A DNA stretch of 11,750 bases. Origin: Candidatus Sulfotelmatobacter sp. (GTDB lineage: Bacteria > Acidobacteriota > Terriglobia > Terriglobales > Acidobacteriaceae). The stretch lies in contig JASICF010000555.1 of NCBI GenBank assembly GCA_030044775.1, positions 1 through 11,750 of the forward strand, in the 5' to 3' direction. The number at the start of each line of letters is the position of its first letter. The stretch's first letter is position 1. Shown in pieces: positions 8,509-11,750 of the stretch. The position numbers and the translations under genes were made by a program. Under the pieces are notes generated by a model. The model worked only from the letters and a program-made list of their open reading frames with translations. It ran no database searches and was not told where the DNA came from.

Positions 8509-8545
8509 CCCTCTCGATACCGCTATCTATGCATTTGCGAGAGGG
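8509..8545 (-). promoter_or_regulatory. Hairpin sequestering the receptor ribosome binding site
   Basis: In the mRNA sense, CCCTCTCG (8545-8538) and CGAGAGGG (8516-8509) form a perfect 8-bp stem around a 21-nt loop. The 3' arm holds the only Shine-Dalgarno-like sequence (GAGG) and ends four bases before the receptor ATG, so the closed stem would block translation initiation. A second inverted repeat, CTGAAT / ATTCAG (8573-8549), lies just upstream. What would open the stem (protein, temperature, ligand, ribosome traffic) cannot be told. Confidence 0.55.
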
Positions 8546-8580
8546 CCTCTGAATGTTCTCAACCAGAATTCAGAAAAAGT

Positions 8581-9849
8581 TCAAGGGTGATTTGGAGGCA
8601 CAACGAGGTTTGCGTAAAGCAGTTTCCGGCCATGCGGAGACGGGCTGCCGTCCCGTGGCTCCGCTGTTACGTACACTGCGTCGATTCTCTGCAGAATGCG
8701 CGGGTTGTCCACCTGTAGAACCCAGCGATCAGCGGAGGGGTCATCGAGATGAAACAACCCAAGGTTTTCAGGTGTTCTTTCGCCAGCCTCGCGATACCCC
8801 CATGCCTGAAATCCTACGGCATCGCGATTACTCTTCTTGTCCTGCAGATCAAAGGCGTAGAAAACGAGCAGTTTTTTCTGCACGTAATAAACGCGACCGT
8901 AGGTCCGTTTCGTCTTGCCACTTGCGTCTACGTCGTAAACGTCCACGATATGGAGGTCGCGAGCGCCAAATAGCTGGCGCGCGTCACTGGTCGCATTCCT
9001 CGCAGCAGCTTCGGGAACAGCCGCAGGTTGTTTATCGCTCTCAACCTTAGCCCGCAGCTCGGTGACGAGAGTATTTTGCGCGTCGATACGCTCCTTTGCT
9101 TCCAGCAGCTCCTGCTGCAACTGGTTTCGAACTTGTGTCTCAATCTCGCGCCGGGATTCGACGCCTTTCAACTCATCGTGCGCCTGTTGTGTTCTCGTGT
9201 CCGCGGCGTCGAGCTTTTGCTGCAACTGCTCTCTTTCTTGGAGCAGACGCGATTCCTCAGCCTGCGCTTGCTGCAATTTGCTCGCGAGTTCCTGCAACTC
9301 CGCCTTCGATGCGGTAAACGCATTATCGAGAGAATGCCGACGCGCAAGATCTTGCTCCGAGTTCCTGCGCAACTCGGACAGTTCGGCCTCGTACTTCGCC
9401 ATGGTTGGTTGGCTTTGCCTCGCGCGAACTAAGTAGCCAAACGAGCCCAATCCAGCTATCACAATCACTGCGGCCGCGGCGTAGGACATCTGCCGCAAGA
9501 ATCGTCTGAACTCGAACCATGACCGCGGGGCCTCCTTTTGGTGTGAGGCCGGCGTGTCACGAATCTCGACTCGCACGGGATCCGACCGCATCGCTCTGGC
9601 TCTAATGTTTGCCAACAGAGCCGCCTCGTCAAGCTCGGGGCCGTTGACCGAAACTGGTCCTCCACTCTCGACAGCCATCAATCCCAGGTCGATCGACGCG
9701 ATACGGGCAAAGTCGGCGGAGACTTCTCGACAGCGGAGACAGGACGTTACATGCTCCTGTAACTCTTCAAATTCAGGTGCGGAGAGCTCCCCAATCGCGG
9801 CCATTGCCGCCAACTCTTCAAATCGTTCGTGTTGCCGGTCAGGACTCAA
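8581..9849 (-). CDS. Transmembrane anti-sigma factor with zinc-finger and periplasmic coiled coil
   Basis: This 422-residue protein probably holds the upstream ECF sigma factor inactive at the inner membrane. Its cytoplasmic N-terminus has the HxxxCxxC zinc anti-sigma motif (His33, Cys37, Cys40, HVTSCLRC) after a helix with ELAAMAAIGELS. One membrane helix spans about 122-141. A long predicted coiled coil (about 150-275, rich in Gln, Glu, Leu and Ala) leads to a C-terminal domain (about 290-422) that resembles the periplasmic part of RskA-like anti-sigma factors (WGYREAG, GLFHLDDPSADRWVL, AVYVTAEP). The start is a TTG at 9849 that overlaps the sigma gene by 11 nt with no clear Shine-Dalgarno, so translation is probably coupled. 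The next start codon (Met16) would cut into the first helix of the zinc domain. The coiled coil is unusually long for this family and may reach toward the outer membrane or dimerise. Position before the receptor suggests the receptor is a target or signal input. Confidence 0.88.
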   Translation of the reverse strand: MSPDRQHERFEELAAMAAIGELSAPEFEELQEHVTSCLRCREVSADFARIASIDLGLMAVESGGPVSVNGPELDEAALLANIRARAMRSDPVRVEIRDTPASHQKEAPRSWFEFRRFLRQMSYAAAAVIVIAGLGSFGYLVRARQSQPTMAKYEAELSELRRNSEQDLARRHSLDNAFTASKAELQELASKLQQAQAEESRLLQEREQLQQKLDAADTRTQQAHDELKGVESRREIETQVRNQLQQELLEAKERIDAQNTLVTELRAKVESDKQPAAVPEAAARNATSDARQLFGARDLHIVDVYDVDASGKTKRTYGRVYYVQKKLLVFYAFDLQDKKSNRDAVGFQAWGYREAGERTPENLGLFHLDDPSADRWVLQVDNPRILQRIDAVYVTAEPRDGSPSPHGRKLLYANLVVPPNHP

Positions 9850-10474
9850 AGCCGTAGTTACCCTGCCTCTCTAAAGTTTCGGACTGCGCTTCCTTCTCCT
9901 TCTCGGTACTTGCGTTCAACATCATTCGCAGAGCCTTGAGGCCTCTATAGTAGTGATTTCTCGTATTGGCCAAAGATTCTCCCAAGGCACTCGCCGTTTC
10001 TTGTAAAGTGCATCCCCGCATATGGATTAACTCGATAGCGCTCCTCTGCTTCGTATTGAGTGACGAAACCGCTCGTTCCAGAGTGTGGATCCAATCACGC
10101 TGATTCACCGAACACTGCCGACTAGCGAGGGCTGCAATCTGTTTCGCCTCTTGGATTTCTTCATTTCTGTAAAAGTTCCGAATGCGCAAATAGCGCCTCC
10201 GAAGCAGGGATTTGTAATAGGCAAACTGAAGAATCCAGGTCTTGGGAGTGCCGCGCGAAGGATCGTATTTCTCCTGTTGCAAGTAGATGGACAGAAATAC
10301 TTCCTGAAGAATGTCCTCGGCTTCGGAACGGTCTCGCAGGATAGCAAACGAAATGGACATAACCTGCCGGAGATAGCGGTGGAAAAGGAGATCGAAACAC
10401 TCATCACAGCCAAGGCGAATGCCCCCAAGGAGCTTTTCGTCAGCCAGCTCGCCTGAATGTGGATGGCGCTCCAT
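9839..10474 (-). CDS. ECF-type RNA polymerase sigma factor
   Basis: This 211-residue sigma-70-family protein of the short ECF class redirects RNA polymerase to a small regulon. Region 2 (about 23-97) contains EAEDILQEVFLSIY (51-64) and the DNA-melting/-10-reading segment GTPKTWILQFAYYKSLLRRR. Region 4 (about 132-186) contains AVSSLNTKQRSAIELIHMRG and a helix-turn-helix (TLQETASALGESLANTRNHYYRGLKAL split over two helices). No region 1.1 or 3 is present. The ATG at 10474 is chosen over the adjacent TTG at 10477; neither has a Shine-Dalgarno, and a good TATAAT sits only 14 bases upstream. The stop overlaps the anti-sigma start by 11 nt, the usual arrangement for a sigma/anti-sigma pair. Its targets likely include its own operon with the receptor and peptidase, but I found no convincing ECF-type promoter to prove it. 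Confidence 0.93.
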   Translation of the reverse strand: MERHPHSGELADEKLLGGIRLGCDECFDLLFHRYLRQVMSISFAILRDRSEAEDILQEVFLSIYLQQEKYDPSRGTPKTWILQFAYYKSLLRRRYLRIRNFYRNEEIQEAKQIAALASRQCSVNQRDWIHTLERAVSSLNTKQRSAIELIHMRGCTLQETASALGESLANTRNHYYRGLKALRMMLNASTEKEKEAQSETLERQGNYGFES

Positions 10475-10488
10475 CAAAAACAGCCAGC

Positions 10489-10519
10489 ATTATAGGCGCG
10501 CTGGGGTGAGAAGAATCAA
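10489..10519 (-). promoter_or_regulatory. Putative sigma-70 promoter for the sigma-factor operon
   Basis: On the minus strand, TTGATT (10519-10514) and a perfect TATAAT (10494-10489) are separated by 19 bases, slightly longer than ideal. The expected start site, around 10482, leaves only about eight bases before the ATG at 10474. The rest of the gap 10475-10700 shows no gene that I can support. Confidence 0.5.
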
Positions 10520-10700
10520 GCACTCTTTGGCTGGAAATTTCTTTAGTGTGGTGAGAACTTGTATGCCTTTCGCGAAATAGGTTTGACTCGCAGTTTGCAG
10601 CTTGAGTCCCAATATAGACGACCCAGAACTCATGAGTTGATAGTGCGTAAGCCTCTCAGTTGTTGAAATCCAGATTTCACTCACTGGCCGCGGAAGTTGC

Positions 10701-11141
10701 CTACTTGCCGGTTCGAGGATCCCAAATCGGACTGCCTTTCGCGTCGCGGAGCGTCCATGTGTCGGCCCCCTTCACAATTTCCCGAGCAAGAATTACTTCG
10801 GACTCCTCCTCCTTCACCTTAGAGCCAGTAAACGAAATCTGCTCGCCCTTGGCGAAACTAATTCCCATTTCTTCCTCAAATGGCTTGGGACAAATGTAGA
10901 CGACGACCGTTTCACTTTCGTCTTTAAGGATGAGTTGGATGAAGTCCTTGCGTGTCCCGAAATCCAAGACCCTCACCTCGTCCACGACTCCCTTCGCCTT
11001 GCTCTCGGTTTGGAGATCGTACTTGGGTGAATGGGAACTTTTCGTTGGCGCTTTCTGGGTGAAAGCAGGAGAGAAGCAAGAGAGCAGAAACAGGACAGCC
11101 GACGCCAGAGACCCCATGCTCAAATGTCGTCTGGATGACAT
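10701..11141 (-). CDS. Small secreted protein, OB-fold-like, function unknown
   Basis: This 146-residue protein begins at the ATG at 11141, because GGGGGAGG (11153-11146) sits four bases upstream; a longer reading from 11222 lacks such a site. A signal peptide (about 1-29, basic SSRRH, hydrophobic LASAVLFLLSCFSPAF, cut near AFT|Q) is followed by a beta-rich domain. This contains KGVVDEVRVLDFG, IQLILKDESETVVVYICP, FAKGEQISFTGSKV and the ending ADTWTLRDAKGSPIWDP. That pattern matches small OB-fold-like secreted proteins I have seen in acidobacteria with 'LRD..G.P.W' ends, though I know of no assigned function. LLSC could act as a lipobox, but the Leu at -2 is atypical. It is on the same strand as the sigma factor but 226 nt upstream, and the sigma gene has its own promoter-like sequence, so it is probably a separate unit. 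Confidence 0.75.
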   Translation of the reverse strand: MSSRRHLSMGSLASAVLFLLSCFSPAFTQKAPTKSSHSPKYDLQTESKAKGVVDEVRVLDFGTRKDFIQLILKDESETVVVYICPKPFEEEMGISFAKGEQISFTGSKVKEEESEVILAREIVKGADTWTLRDAKGSPIWDPRTGK

Positions 11142-11145
11142 GATA

Positions 11146-11153
11146 CCTCCCCC
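11146..11153 (-). promoter_or_regulatory. Strong Shine-Dalgarno that fixes the start of the small secreted gene
   Basis: GGGGGAGG on the minus strand lies four bases before the ATG at 11141. It is the strongest ribosome binding site on the minus strand here and the reason to place the start 27 codons inside the longest open frame. Confidence 0.75.
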
Positions 11154-11210
11154 GAGGATTACCGAGAACCCCTCGTTGGAGGCGAGATACCAGTCTGCCT
11201 TCGGCACGCC

Positions 11211-11239
11211 CCCGAGAAACACGTTTGGCAGTTCTCGGG
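11211..11239. promoter_or_regulatory. Inverted repeat CCCGAGAA-N13-TTCTCGGG, candidate operator
   Basis: Perfect 8-bp arms at 11211-11218 and 11232-11239 flank a 13-base spacer in the divergent gap 11142-11486. A third copy of the core, CCGAGAA, lies at 11162-11168. The site is 70-98 nt upstream of the small secreted gene and about 250 nt upstream of the DNRLRE gene, so it could be a regulator site for either. It could also fold as an RNA hairpin. I see no gene in the remainder of this 345-nt gap. Confidence 0.4.
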
Positions 11240-11486
11240 ATTGCTTGCTCGCTACGTTACGATAAAGCCCTGCACCGGAACGTTCAAAGAAGACAAAGGA
11301 ATCCTACACCCAATTCAGGCCCACCAACTATACATTCCCTCAGTCCCGTCTTCTGCGACGAACCAGCCCCACAGAAACACGGGCAGCTACAAGAAGATTT
11401 TGCCTGTCGTCTTTCGCTTGCCATTTCCGATTTAGAGATTAGAGGCCGGAACTCCGTCTCCACTCAGAAAAATGTGGGAGGATGAG

Positions 11487-11750
11487 ATGAAAACCTTTAA
11501 GTTGCAGATTTCATGGCTTGCAGTGCTGTTCGGGAGTATGTTGACCTCAGCGGCGTACGGTCAGATCACGCCCAGTGGCGACTCTTACACCAACACCGCC
11601 GATCCCACCACCAACTACGGCGCTGCCACTCTGCTCTACGTGGACGGCACCAAAGAGATCACCTACATCCAATTCAATCTGGCTTCGGTTCCGACTACGG
11701 CAAGCATCAACCAAGCCACACTGAAGCTCTATGTCAATTCCGTCACGACG
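11487..11750 (+). CDS. Secreted DNRLRE-domain protein (3' truncated)
   Basis: The first 88 residues are visible and the frame runs off the window. The start is set by GGGAGG (11476-11481), five bases before the ATG. A signal peptide (about 1-25, cut AYG|Q) leads directly into a DNRLRE-type domain: DSYTNTADPTTNYGAATLLYVDG, then YIQFNLASVP and a strand pair INQATLKLYVN. In the family this beta-sandwich is an extracellular module, related to carbohydrate-binding modules. The signal peptide and ribosome binding site resemble those of the fibre gene at 1071 (LAVLF...A.Y.QIT). From memory, acidobacterial proteins with this N-terminus often continue into LTGGGTSG segments, AFGYQAL-type repeats and an S74 tail, so this may be a third member of the fibre set; that part lies outside the window. 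Confidence 0.85.
   Translation, partial: MKTFKLQISWLAVLFGSMLTSAAYGQITPSGDSYTNTADPTTNYGAATLLYVDGTKEITYIQFNLASVPTTASINQATLKLYVNSVTT

Noticed and set aside
10490..10684. A 64-residue minus-strand frame between the small secreted gene and the sigma gene
   Set aside because: No ribosome binding site, no recognisable domain, and its end overlaps the likely promoter of the sigma gene.
11378..11392. A 15-base match to the fibre repeats (also at 1772-1786) in the gap before the DNRLRE gene, possibly a repeat remnant
   Set aside because: The flanks do not align and no further repeat units are recognisable, so a chance match in similar base composition is as likely.
11225..11485. An 86-residue plus-strand frame just before the DNRLRE gene
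   Set aside because: No Shine-Dalgarno, no coherent composition or motif, and it begins inside the inverted repeat; it looks like chance.

Overview
The window looks like chromosomal DNA of a soil-type Acidobacteriota (Terriglobia-like) bacterium. The main evidence is the 1093-residue Oar-type TonB-dependent receptor, which has the 'NLPLNGRSF...LTPG' plug signature typical of that phylum. It also carries a large secreted S9 peptidase and signal-peptide-bearing fibre proteins built from 'AFGYQALYSNTTG' repeats with an S74-type chaperone tail. This assignment is inference from protein style; no rRNA or tRNA is present to confirm it.

Layout. Positions 1-2558 (+) hold two tandem paralogous fibre genes, the first cut by the window edge. 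Each has about eight 17-residue repeats (51 bp per unit) followed by a peptidase S74 / intramolecular chaperone domain and a coiled coil. A 163-bp gap with weak hairpins separates them from a convergent block on the minus strand. Read in its transcription direction, that block is: a small secreted protein with an OB-fold-like look (11141-10701), an ECF sigma factor (10474-9839), a membrane anti-sigma factor overlapping it by 11 nt (9849-8581), the TonB-dependent receptor (8504-5223) and a secreted S9 peptidase (5142-2722). At the right edge a plus-strand gene starts (11487 onward) that encodes a secreted DNRLRE-domain protein, so fibre/adhesin-type genes flank the minus-strand block on both sides.

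How the genes may work together. Sigma, anti-sigma, receptor and peptidase are collinear with gaps of -11, 76 and about 80 nt, and could be one operon. This is a plausible cell-surface signalling and uptake unit: an outer-membrane receptor for a peptide-like or other large substrate, a periplasmic or surface peptidase to process it, and a sigma/anti-sigma pair to control expression. The gene order and the peptidase's Ser/Glu/His triad resemble the sigma - anti-sigma - TonB receptor - isopeptidase modules of proteobacterial lasso-peptide clusters. No lasso precursor or biosynthetic gene is visible here, so this is a hypothesis only.

Regulatory signals worth noting are a perfect TATAAT placed so close to the sigma start that its mRNA should be nearly leaderless, a perfect 8-bp hairpin that covers the receptor's ribosome binding site, and an inverted repeat (CCCGAGAA / TTCTCGGG) between the small secreted gene and the DNRLRE gene. 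I saw no insertion sequence, CRISPR array, tRNA or rRNA.
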